A stretch of 19,734 nt of DNA from Bacteroidales bacterium UBA4893 (GTDB lineage Bacteria > Bacteroidota > Bacteroidia > Bacteroidales > P3): positions 24,748 to 44,481 of the forward strand of contig DHCV01000002.1 in assembly GCA_002399025.1 (NCBI GenBank), written 5' to 3'. The notes under the pieces were generated by a model, which saw only the letters and a program-made list of their open reading frames with translations, did not search any database and had not been told where the DNA came from. A program made the position numbers and the translations under genes. Shown piece by piece: positions 6,608 to 13,365 of this stretch. Within the stretch, counting starts at the first letter, position 1. Each line of letters starts with the position of its first letter.

Positions 6608-8134
6608 TTATTCCCATTCAATAGTTGCAGGTGGTTTTGATGAAATATCATAAACTACCCTATTTACTCCCTTAACTCTATTTATTATGGAATTAGATAT
6701 TTCTTGCAAAAACTCATAAGGTAACCATGACCAATCGGCAGTCATTCCATCATTGCTTTCAACAGCTCTAAGGGCAACTACATTTTCATAAGTTCTTTCA
6801 TCTCCCATAACTCCCACTGACTGAACTGGTAGCAAAACAGCACCTGCTTGCCATACTTTGTCGTATAAGCCATGGTCTCTTAATCCTTGAATAAATATAT
6901 GGTCAACTTCCTGAATAACTCTTACTTTTTCTGGAGTAATGTCTGAAAGTATTCTGATTGCTAAGCCTGGTCCTGGAAAAGGATGACGTCCTAAAAGCTC
7001 TTGTTTTAATCCTAAACTTGCTCCAACCAATCTTACCTCATCTTTAAATAATGATCTAAGTGGTTCAACAATCTTTAGTTTCATATACTTTGGCAATCCT
7101 CCAACATTATGGTGTGACTTGATTGTTGCAGAAGGTCCTTTAACAGAAATAGATTCTATTACGTCAGGATAAATTGTTCCTTGAGCCAACCATTTAACGT
7201 CTTCAATTGCATTTGCTTCCTTATCAAAAACATCAATAAAAGTCTTTCCAATTGCCTTGCGTTTATCTTCTGGAGATGTTATTCCTTTTAGTGCTGAATA
7301 GAACATATCCTTAGCATCAACTCCTTTAACATTAAGTCCCATTCCTTTGTAGGATTCAAGCACTTGTTCAAATTCATTTTTGCGAAGTAGTCCATTGTCA
7401 ACAAAAATACAGTTTAGGTTCTTTCCAATTGCTCTATGAAGCAGCATTGCAGCAACAGAAGAGTCAACTCCTCCTGACAATCCCAACACCACCTTATCAT
7501 CTCCTAATTGTTGCTTTAAACTTTCTATTGTTGTTTCAACAAAACTCTTTGGAGTCCATTCTTGAGAACAACCACATATATCAACAACAAAGTTTCTAAG
7601 CATTTCAATTCCTTCTTTGGAATGTGTTACCTCTGGATGAAATTGAATTCCATAAGTATCTTCTCCTTCAATCTTATAGCCACAGTTTACAACGTTGTCA
7701 GTTGAACAAATTATCTCAAAACCTTTAGGCAAAGATAAAATTGTATCTCCATGAGACATCCAAACTTGTGAATTTGGAGTAACATTCTTCATTAGAGGAG
7801 AATTAGAATCTATTTTATTTAAATTAGCTCTACCATATTCTCTAATTTGAGAAGGAAGTATTTCTCCACCATTTGCCCATGCCATATATTGAGCACCATA
7901 GCAAACTCCTAAAACAGGAACCTTCTTTCTAAAAGCATCTAAATCTATCTTTGGTGCATCTTTTTCAGTACAGCTGAAAGGACTACCAGAAAAAATAACC
8001 CCCTTAACATCTGGAGTTAAAGAAGGAAATTTGTTATAAGGATGAATCTCGCAATAAACATTTAACTCTCTAATTTTACGAGCAATTAACTGAGTGTATT
8101 GAGAACCAAAATCAAGAATAAGTATAGTTTGCAT
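6608..8134 (-). CDS. guaA: GMP synthase (glutamine-hydrolysing)
   Basis: Converts XMP, ATP and glutamine to GMP, the last step of guanine nucleotide synthesis, in the cytoplasm. The N-terminal class I glutamine amidotransferase has its nucleophile Cys78 in GVCYGAQ and His166/Glu168 in QFHPEVTH. The ATP pyrophosphatase domain carries the P-loop SGGVDSS (220-226). The C-terminal dimerisation domain includes KGPSATIKSHHNVGG and ends in the typical KPPATIEWE. Start: ATG at 8132-8134 gives MQTILILDFGSQYTQ, the canonical beginning, and 508 residues. The frame stays open upstream to a TTG at 8191, but a good promoter lies inside that extension, so the longer form is rejected. First gene of a leftward four-gene operon whose other members are envelope proteins, an unexpected partnership. 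Confidence 0.97.
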   Translation of the reverse strand: MQTILILDFGSQYTQLIARKIRELNVYCEIHPYNKFPSLTPDVKGVIFSGSPFSCTEKDAPKIDLDAFRKKVPVLGVCYGAQYMAWANGGEILPSQIREYGRANLNKIDSNSPLMKNVTPNSQVWMSHGDTILSLPKGFEIICSTDNVVNCGYKIEGEDTYGIQFHPEVTHSKEGIEMLRNFVVDICGCSQEWTPKSFVETTIESLKQQLGDDKVVLGLSGGVDSSVAAMLLHRAIGKNLNCIFVDNGLLRKNEFEQVLESYKGMGLNVKGVDAKDMFYSALKGITSPEDKRKAIGKTFIDVFDKEANAIEDVKWLAQGTIYPDVIESISVKGPSATIKSHHNVGGLPKYMKLKIVEPLRSLFKDEVRLVGASLGLKQELLGRHPFPGPGLAIRILSDITPEKVRVIQEVDHIFIQGLRDHGLYDKVWQAGAVLLPVQSVGVMGDERTYENVVALRAVESNDGMTADWSWLPYEFLQEISNSIINRVKGVNRVVYDISSKPPATIEWE

Positions 8135-8161
8135 CTTGTTAAAATTATAATTTTCAATTGC

Positions 8162-8191
8162 CAAAAATACAAAAAAAACCTCATATGGCAA
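8162..8191 (-). promoter_or_regulatory. guaA operon promoter, TTG-N19-TATTTTTG
   Basis: On the minus strand TTG (8189-8191) and TATTTTTG (8162-8169) are 19 nt apart, matching the Bacteroidota -33/-7 consensus. The predicted start near 8155 leaves a leader of about 20 nt before the guaA ATG at 8134, with no Shine-Dalgarno sequence. It is divergent from the MATE promoter about 75 bp away. Confidence 0.7.
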
Positions 8192-8266
8192 AAAACAATT
8201 CCTATTTACTCTTCAAGATTAGACTCTATGGGAATGGAACTTTAAATCAAAATGGAGGAAAAGTAG

Positions 8267-8274
8267 TATCTTTG
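8267..8274 (+). promoter_or_regulatory. MATE gene promoter, -7 box TATCTTTG
   Basis: TATCTTTG fits the Bacteroidota -7 box TAnnTTTG exactly. The transcript would start near 8280 and leave only about 15 nt before the ATG at 8295, an A-rich leader with no Shine-Dalgarno sequence. A clear TTG at the -33 position is not seen, so the promoter may be weaker or activator-dependent. Confidence 0.6.
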
Positions 8275-8294
8275 CCGAAATTATTTCAATAAAA

Positions 8295-9641
8295 ATGTTT
8301 CTCGAAAAATCATACTACAAAACTAATTTTCACTTAGCGCTGCCTATAATTTTGGCATCAATGGGTCAGTCCTTTGTTCAAATGGTGGATACTATTATGG
8401 TTGGGCATTTGGGAACAACAGAATTGGCTGCAGTTGCTTTTGCTGGAAGTGTTACATATAATGCTTTGGTGATTGGAATGGGTATTGCAATGGCTCTAAC
8501 TCCCCTAACTGGACAGAGTTATGCAAGAAATGAACATAGGGTTACATCTGTTTTACTCCAAAACTCTCTTTCTCTAAATTCAATAATTTCAATTCTAATT
8601 GCAGGATTATTGCTTGCTCTAATGCCTTTCTTAAAGTATTTCGGACAACCAAAAGAAGTGATTGAAATTTGCTATCCTTACTTTTTTATAATTTCACTAT
8701 CTTTCATACCACAACTCATATTCCTATCCTTCAAACAATTTATGGAGGGGATTGGGAACACTAAGGCTGCAATGGTTATTACTATCTCTGCCAACTTGCT
8801 TAATGTTGTATTAAACTACTTATTAATTTTTGGGAAGTTTGGCTTTCCTCAAATGGGAGTTACTGGTGCTGCGGTGGCAACTTTTATTTCTCGACTTTTA
8901 ATGCCTATTGCGTTTATTCTATATCTTCATTTTAAGGCTAACTACAAAAGATATCTTAGTTTTTTTGCTTTTTCTAATCTTTCAAAATACTATCATATAA
9001 GATTATTGAGGTTGGGAGTACCAATTGCGGGACAAATGTTTCTGGAATTCTTCTCCTTGTTGGGAGTTACGGTCATGATGGGTTGGGTTTCAACGGTTGC
9101 ACTTGCAGCATATCAAATTGTAATAACAATTGTTGGGACAACTTTCTTGATTGCAGCAGGAGTTTCGAGCTCTACAACCATTCTTATTTCTCAAGCCTTT
9201 GGGAGGAAAAACATGTTGGAGCTTAACAAACAATTCAAAACTGGTTTCCAACTCGCATTACTGACAATGTCTTGTATGGCTATTATATTGATATTCTTTG
9301 GGAAATATATTGCTATGATATTTTCGAATGACCCAGAGGTTATTGAACTTGCAAGCGGATTCTTTATTGTTGCAGGGATATTTCAAATTATTGACGGCTC
9401 TCAGGTATCACTCCTTGGAGCACTAAGAGGAATTAATGATGTTGCTAAGCCTATGAAATATGCGTTAATTTCTTATGTATTTGTTGCCATACCTTTTGCC
9501 TACGTTTGCGGTTTTGTTCTAAATTTGGGTTCATGGAGTATTTTTGCAGGCTTCCTCGCAGGCTTGCTAACTGCAGCAATTCTATACTATAATAGGTTTC
9601 GCAAAGTTGTACGAAAACATGTTTTAAGCATGAGTAAATAG
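8295..9641 (+). CDS. MATE family multidrug/sodium antiporter
   Basis: A 448-residue inner-membrane protein with about twelve hydrophobic helices and the two-fold repeat of MATE exporters. The N-half opens with LPIILASMGQSFVQMVDTIMVGHLGTTELAAV, the hallmark MATE helix 1-2 region (the Q..D..M.G.LG pattern), and the second half repeats it as VPIAGQMFLEF...VSTVALAAYQIV. Such proteins expel cationic drugs, dyes or metabolites using a Na+ or H+ gradient; the substrate cannot be read from sequence. Length is normal for NorM/DinF-type members. It is a single-gene unit: its own promoter lies upstream, divergent from guaA, and the next gene has its own promoter too. Confidence 0.93.
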   Translation: MFLEKSYYKTNFHLALPIILASMGQSFVQMVDTIMVGHLGTTELAAVAFAGSVTYNALVIGMGIAMALTPLTGQSYARNEHRVTSVLLQNSLSLNSIISILIAGLLLALMPFLKYFGQPKEVIEICYPYFFIISLSFIPQLIFLSFKQFMEGIGNTKAAMVITISANLLNVVLNYLLIFGKFGFPQMGVTGAAVATFISRLLMPIAFILYLHFKANYKRYLSFFAFSNLSKYYHIRLLRLGVPIAGQMFLEFFSLLGVTVMMGWVSTVALAAYQIVITIVGTTFLIAAGVSSSTTILISQAFGRKNMLELNKQFKTGFQLALLTMSCMAIILIFFGKYIAMIFSNDPEVIELASGFFIVAGIFQIIDGSQVSLLGALRGINDVAKPMKYALISYVFVAIPFAYVCGFVLNLGSWSIFAGFLAGLLTAAILYYNRFRKVVRKHVLSMSK

Positions 9642-9694
9642 CCGCAATTTCTTAATATAATTGAATAAATTCTCCAAGAAATATAAAATTTTAT

Positions 9695-9702
9695 TACCTT
9701 TG
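9695..9702 (+). promoter_or_regulatory. Promoter of beta-CASP/thioredoxin/aroQ unit, TACCTTTG
   Basis: TACCTTTG matches the TAnnTTTG -7 box. The predicted start near 9709 leaves a leader of about 18 nt before the ATG at 9727. No TTG is found at the expected -33 spacing. It would make the three-gene rightward unit independent of the MATE gene. Confidence 0.55.
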
Positions 9703-9726
9703 CTCTATATTTAAAACTAAAAAGAT

Positions 9727-11127
9727 ATGAAGATAGAGTTTTTGGGAGCTGCCAAAGAGGTAACTGGAAGTAAGCATTTAATTACTACAAATAAAGGGAA
9801 AAAGATACTTTTGGACTGTGGAATGTTTCAAGGTAAGGGCTTGGAAACAGATGCACTTAATAGGGATTTAGGGTTTGAACCTTCGGAAATTGATTATCTC
9901 TTGCTTTCTCACCCTCATATCGACCACTCAGGACTTATTCCATATATTATAAAGCTTGGCTTTAAGGGGTCCATATTCTGCACTCCTGCAACCAGAGACC
10001 TATGTTCAATTATGTTAGCTGACAGTGGAAACATTCAAGAGCAAGATACCTACACTTTCAACAAGAAAAGAGCGCGTAAAGGGTTGCCAGCAGTTGAACC
10101 AATTTACACTATGCTTGATGCTCAAGAAGCAATGCAATATTTTATTTCAATTCCTTATGAAAGGGACTTTCTTATTGACCCAGATATTTCTGTTCGCTTT
10201 ACCGACAATGGTCATATTCTTGGAAGTGCAACAGTAAATATTACAATTATGGAAGGCAGAAAGAAAACTAATATTGCTTTCACTGGCGATATTGGAAGAT
10301 ATTCTAAAAGAATCCTTAAGGCTCCTCAAGCTTTTCCTCAGGCCGATTATATTATTATGGAATCAACCTATGGCGATAGGCTACATGATGATGTTAGCAC
10401 ATCCGAACAGGAACTTTTGAGTGCAGTTGTTGATACCTGCTGCAAGAAAAAAGGCAAGCTAATTATTCCTTCCTTTGCAATTGGAAGAGCTCAAGAGGTT
10501 ATTTATGCTTTGGATAGGCTTGAAAGAAAAGAACTTTTGCCAGACATTGATGTTTATGTTGATAGTCCGCTAAGTTTGAACGCCACCAACATTATGCGTT
10601 TGCATACCGAGTGTTTTAATGATGAGATTAAGGAATATATGAAAACAGACAAAGATCCTTTTGGTTTTGAAAGATTGCATTATGTTCGTTCGGCTGAAGA
10701 GTCTAAAGCTCTTAACTCCAATCATAGACCTATGATTATTATTTCTGCCTCTGGTATGATGGAAGCAGGAAGGGTTAAGCATCATATTGCAAATAATATT
10801 GAAGATAAAAAAACTACCATTCTTGCTGTTGGATACTGTGCTCCAACAACCTTAGGAGCAAAAATCATTAGAGGAGACAATATTGTATCTATTTTTGGGA
10901 ACAAATATGTTGTTAGAGCCGAAGTTAGGAGGATTGACTCCTATTCAGCCCACGCCGACTACGAGGAAATGCTTCGCTATCTTGAATGTCAGGACAAAAA
11001 GAAGATTAAAAACATATTCCTTGTTCATGGAGAGGAGGAAACTCAAAATAACTTTGCAAATACACTAAGAGAAAACGGATATAAGAATGTACATATCCCT
11101 TCTAAGAAAGAATTAGTAATGATTTAG
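9727..11127 (+). CDS. MBL-fold beta-CASP RNA nuclease
   Basis: A 466-residue metallo-beta-lactamase/beta-CASP protein of the Ysh1/CPSF-73-like group common in Bacteroidota, expected to cut or trim RNA with two zinc ions. Seen motifs: Asp30 (LLDCG), the zinc cluster HPHIDH with His62, His64, Asp66 and His67, His163 in GHILGSA, Asp188 in FTGDIG, beta-CASP motif A at Glu212 (ESTYGD), His409 in YSAHAD and the last ligand His434 in LVHGEEE. All catalytic positions are present. It lacks the C-terminal extension of RNase J, and its length suits the shorter family. The stop is 5 nt before the next gene, so the two share a transcript. Cytoplasmic; the exact RNA target is unknown. Confidence 0.9.
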   Translation: MKIEFLGAAKEVTGSKHLITTNKGKKILLDCGMFQGKGLETDALNRDLGFEPSEIDYLLLSHPHIDHSGLIPYIIKLGFKGSIFCTPATRDLCSIMLADSGNIQEQDTYTFNKKRARKGLPAVEPIYTMLDAQEAMQYFISIPYERDFLIDPDISVRFTDNGHILGSATVNITIMEGRKKTNIAFTGDIGRYSKRILKAPQAFPQADYIIMESTYGDRLHDDVSTSEQELLSAVVDTCCKKKGKLIIPSFAIGRAQEVIYALDRLERKELLPDIDVYVDSPLSLNATNIMRLHTECFNDEIKEYMKTDKDPFGFERLHYVRSAEESKALNSNHRPMIIISASGMMEAGRVKHHIANNIEDKKTTILAVGYCAPTTLGAKIIRGDNIVSIFGNKYVVRAEVRRIDSYSAHADYEEMLRYLECQDKKKIKNIFLVHGEEETQNNFANTLRENGYKNVHIPSKKELVMI

Positions 11128-11132
11128 CCCCT

Positions 11133-11621
11133 ATGAACAAGTCATTTCTGCTTCCCATATTGCTTTTTTGCTTCACTCTTACGGGTTTCTCGCAGGAAAA
11201 TGTTAAATTTATGGATTTTAACTATATTACTCCCACCTCAGAGCAAGAAACACTCTATCAAACAACAGCTCCCTACGTACTACTCTATTTCTACAATCCC
11301 GAATGTGAGGACTGCACCAAGATAAAGAAAGAGCTTGCCAAGAACAAAGAGCTTAAGAAATTGATAGAAAAGGGAATTGTGAAAGTGTTGGCAATATTGC
11401 CCGATGTGGAGAAAGAATATTGGCAAGATAATCAGAAATTTATTCCAAAAACTTGGCAAAATTGCTACATTGAAAACGACCAACCTATAATTAAAACCTA
11501 TCTTCGTACCTTACCCACTTTCTATCTCTTGGATGAAAGCAAATATATTTACCTCACCCCCTCTTCAAAAGAATTATTGAGTTGGATTAAACAAAAACAC
11601 AATGAGGATAATAATAATTAA
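11133..11621 (+). CDS. Exported thioredoxin-fold protein with CEDC motif
   Basis: A 162-residue protein. A signal peptide (1-20, ending TGFS) indicates export to the periplasm. The mature part is a thioredoxin fold: the strand VLLYFYNPECEDC carries the redox pair Cys58-Cys61 (CEDC instead of the usual CGPC), and the cis-proline is Pro128 in TLPTFYLLD. Bacteroidota have many such TlpA/thioredoxin-like periplasmic proteins that reduce, isomerise or deliver electrons to disulfides. Two further cysteines exist: Cys13 in the signal peptide and Cys111. It follows the beta-CASP gene by 5 nt and overlaps aroQ by 20 nt, so it is probably co-translated with them. Functional linkage to either neighbour is not evident. 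Confidence 0.75.
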   Translation: MNKSFLLPILLFCFTLTGFSQENVKFMDFNYITPTSEQETLYQTTAPYVLLYFYNPECEDCTKIKKELAKNKELKKLIEKGIVKVLAILPDVEKEYWQDNQKFIPKTWQNCYIENDQPIIKTYLRTLPTFYLLDESKYIYLTPSSKELLSWIKQKHNEDNNN

Positions 11622-12018
11622 TGGACCTAATCTTAACCTTTTGGGCAAAAGAGAAGAAGAAATATACGGCAGCCAAAGCTTTGAGGACTATTTTCAAACT
11701 CTAAAAGAGTTGTATCCTGACATTGAATTAGAATATTATCAATCAAACATAGAGGGAGAAATCATCAATAAGCTCCATGAGGTAGGATTTAGCTTTGATG
11801 GTATAGTGCTTAATGCCGGAGGCTATACACATACTTCAGTTTCAATTGCCGATGCCGTCAAAAGCATTAAGACGCCGGTGATTGAGGTTCATATATCCAA
11901 TATTCTCTCTCGAGAAACCTACCGTCACAACAGCCTTATTGCTCCAAACTGCAAAGGAAGTATTTTTGGCTTTGGATTAAAGGGTTATCAATTGGCTCTA
12001 AGCTCATTCCTTTTCTAA
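11602..12018 (+). CDS. aroQ: 3-dehydroquinate dehydratase, type II
   Basis: Removes water from 3-dehydroquinate to give 3-dehydroshikimate, step three of the shikimate pathway to aromatic amino acids. The protein has 138 residues, slightly short of the usual 140-150. It begins with NGPNLNLLGKREEEIYG, which holds Arg17 and the catalytic Tyr22. Asn71 and His77 lie in NAGGYTHTS, His97 in EVHISN, and Arg108 in YRHNS. All active-site positions are present; the type II enzyme forms a dodecamer. The ATG at 11602 lies inside the preceding gene (20-nt overlap), which suggests translational coupling. No other shikimate gene is in the window. A hairpin about 95 nt downstream may end the transcript. Confidence 0.95.
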   Translation: MRIIIINGPNLNLLGKREEEIYGSQSFEDYFQTLKELYPDIELEYYQSNIEGEIINKLHEVGFSFDGIVLNAGGYTHTSVSIADAVKSIKTPVIEVHISNILSRETYRHNSLIAPNCKGSIFGFGLKGYQLALSSFLF

Positions 12019-12112
12019 AATCATTCCTCTTTTTCCCCAAAAAGCCTAATTTTGACAATCTAAGTCTAAATTACTATTTCTATAATTATTCTTAGCCTCA
12101 TTCAAACAAGAC

Positions 12113-12139
12113 TTAGAAGCCTACAAAACAGGCTTTTAA
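12113..12139 (+). terminator. Probable aroQ terminator hairpin
   Basis: TTAGAAGCCT (12113-12122) pairs with AGGCTTTTAA (12130-12139) through ten pairs, one of them a G-T wobble, around the loop ACAAAAC. It lies about 95 nt after the aroQ stop. The T-run is short and interrupted, so it may be an inefficient terminator or share this job with the palindromes that follow. Confidence 0.45.
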
Positions 12140-12185
12140 TTAGCCAAACAAGGTTTCAAAAAAATTAAATTTCGTTTCGATCTCA

Positions 12186-12267
12186 AAACAATGCGGTTGT
12201 TTACTCAAAACAATGCCATTGTTTGCCCGAAACAATGCGGTTGTTTTGCCAAAACAATGGCATTGTT
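12186..12267. repeat. Four-unit palindrome array with exact 22-nt period
   Basis: The word AAAC starts at 12186, 12208, 12230 and 12252, giving three equal 22-nt steps. Every unit is a palindrome on AAACAATG or its variant. Units 1 and 3 are identical (AAACAATGCGGTTGTTT). Unit 2 is AAACAATG-C-CATTGTTT, and unit 4 is AACAATG-G-CATTGTT, a 7-bp stem. The centres thus alternate imperfect, perfect, imperfect, perfect. Looser AAAC words at 12104, 12126 and 12146 suggest an older, decayed extension on the left. The unlike linkers between units (TACTC, TGCCC/TGCC) show this is not plain tandem duplication. Located between convergent transcripts. Function unknown. Confidence 0.75.
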
Positions 12268-12287
12268 CTAACTTTGAAATGAAGTTT

Positions 12288-12317
12288 AAAAAAATTGAAC
12301 CCTCATTTGAATTGAGG
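12288..12317 (-). terminator. Weak leftward terminator candidate
   Basis: Read leftward, CCTCA (12317-12313) pairs with TGAGG (12305-12301) around a 7-nt loop, and ATTTTTTT follows about 5 nt later. The stem has only five pairs, so this is a tentative end for the glycosyltransferase transcript, 41 nt after its stop. Confidence 0.3.
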
Positions 12318-12357
12318 ATGATAAGGTTTTAGTAGTTATAAGCTTTGATTATATCAG

Positions 12358-13362
12358 CTAAAAGTCAAGTTGGCGGAATCTATTCTTCCCTCTAAGGTAG
12401 TAGTCCCTCACTATGCTTTTGGTATAAATTTCTTTGATGTTGGGATTAAGGATAAGGGTGCGTTTGGCTTTGATTAGGTGTTTGGTTTTTAGGAAAGCAA
12501 CATATGCTTTGAAGACTGCACTAAACTCGCCTCCCTTTCCTTGCATAAGAAAGGAGAATGCTGCAATTATATCTAAGAAAAATCGTTGGGCAAATATTTT
12601 GAATTGTTTCTCTTTAGGAAGGTTTTTGTAGAGCAGATAGAGGTTATTGCGGAAGTTAAGGAAGGTTTTGAAGGGTGAGGTTTTGTTTAGTGAGCCTCCT
12701 CCAAGATGATAGCAAACTGAATGAGGATAGTAGAAAATCTTATAGCCAGCATTTTTCAAACGCCAGCAAAAATCTATTTCTTCTTGGTGTGCAAAGAAAT
12801 CTTTGTCCAATCCTCCGAAGCTTTGATAAAGGCTTGCCCTAACAAACATCACGGCTCCTGTTGCCCAAAATATCTCTTTGGCATCATCATATTGACCATT
12901 ATCCTCTTCAACATAGTTAAATACTCGCCCTCTGCAGAATGGATAGCCCAAATAGTCAATATAACCTCCTGCTGCTCCTGCATATTCGAAATATTTTCTT
13001 TCATTATAAGATAGTAATTTGGGTTGACAACATGCTATCTTTGGATTCTTTTCCATTAGGTCAATTATGCCTCCAATCCAGTTTTCTGTAACCTCAACAT
13101 CGGAGTTCAAAAGCACATAGTAGTCTGCATTTACATGCAATAGGGCTTGATTATAGCCTTCTGCAAAACCAAGATTTTCTTTGTTTTGAATTATTTTGAT
13201 TTGTGGATAGTTCTCTTTGAGAAAAGAAATTGAATCATCGCTCGATGCATTGTCGGCAACGATGACTTGAGCTTCTTTTGAGTATTGGATAACTGAGGGA
13301 AGGTATTTTTCCAAGAGGGCTTTACCGTTCCAGTTAAGGATAACCACTGCAACTCTTCTCAT
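12358..13362 (-). CDS. Family 2 glycosyltransferase (rhamnosyltransferase-like)
   Basis: A 334-residue cytoplasmic or membrane-associated inverting GT-A sugar transferase. The N-terminal VVILNWNGKALLEKYLPSV, Asp37 in ADNASSDDS, NLGFAEGYNQAL and the metal-binding-type NSD (86-88) form the nucleotide-sugar site. Further on, ATGAVMFVRASLYQSFGGLD and AHQEEIDFCWRLKNAGYKI carry the catalytic acidic residues of this family. It resembles WbbL-type glycosyltransferases that build O-antigen or surface polysaccharide; donor and acceptor cannot be read. It starts 3 nt after the stop of the GWxTD-family gene, so the two are translationally coupled. No further polysaccharide gene is nearby, which makes a full O-antigen locus unlikely here. 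Confidence 0.9.
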   Translation of the reverse strand: MRRVAVVILNWNGKALLEKYLPSVIQYSKEAQVIVADNASSDDSISFLKENYPQIKIIQNKENLGFAEGYNQALLHVNADYYVLLNSDVEVTENWIGGIIDLMEKNPKIACCQPKLLSYNERKYFEYAGAAGGYIDYLGYPFCRGRVFNYVEEDNGQYDDAKEIFWATGAVMFVRASLYQSFGGLDKDFFAHQEEIDFCWRLKNAGYKIFYYPHSVCYHLGGGSLNKTSPFKTFLNFRNNLYLLYKNLPKEKQFKIFAQRFFLDIIAAFSFLMQGKGGEFSAVFKAYVAFLKTKHLIKAKRTLILNPNIKEIYTKSIVRDYYLRGKNRFRQLDF

Positions 13363-13365
13363 TGC

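Larger units (their letters stand above)
12019..12357. other. Spacer between convergent genes
   Basis: A 339-base stretch between the end of aroQ and the end of the glycosyltransferase gene, without a convincing coding frame. It holds a terminator-like hairpin (12113-12139), the 22-nt-period palindrome array (12186-12267) and a weak leftward terminator candidate (about 12290-12317). A TAATTTTG sequence at 12047-12054 resembles a rightward -7 box but has no -33 partner. Confidence 0.7.

Noticed and set aside
6591..6617. Upstream ATG for the binding protein, overlapping guaA
   Set aside because: It adds MGINQRNIF before an otherwise standard signal peptide; the ATG at 6590 fits better.
8135..8191. 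19-residue N-terminal extension of GMP synthase from a TTG
   Set aside because: The canonical protein starts at MQTILILDFG; the extension contains the guaA promoter boxes.
9647..9682. MATE gene terminator (ATTTCTT with AAGAAAT)
   Set aside because: The stem is only 7 AT-rich pairs with a 22-nt loop, and no solid T-run follows.
12047..12054. Rightward promoter (TAATTTTG) for an RNA covering the second array
   Set aside because: No TTG lies 19-20 nt upstream, and such boxes occur by chance in AT-rich spacers.
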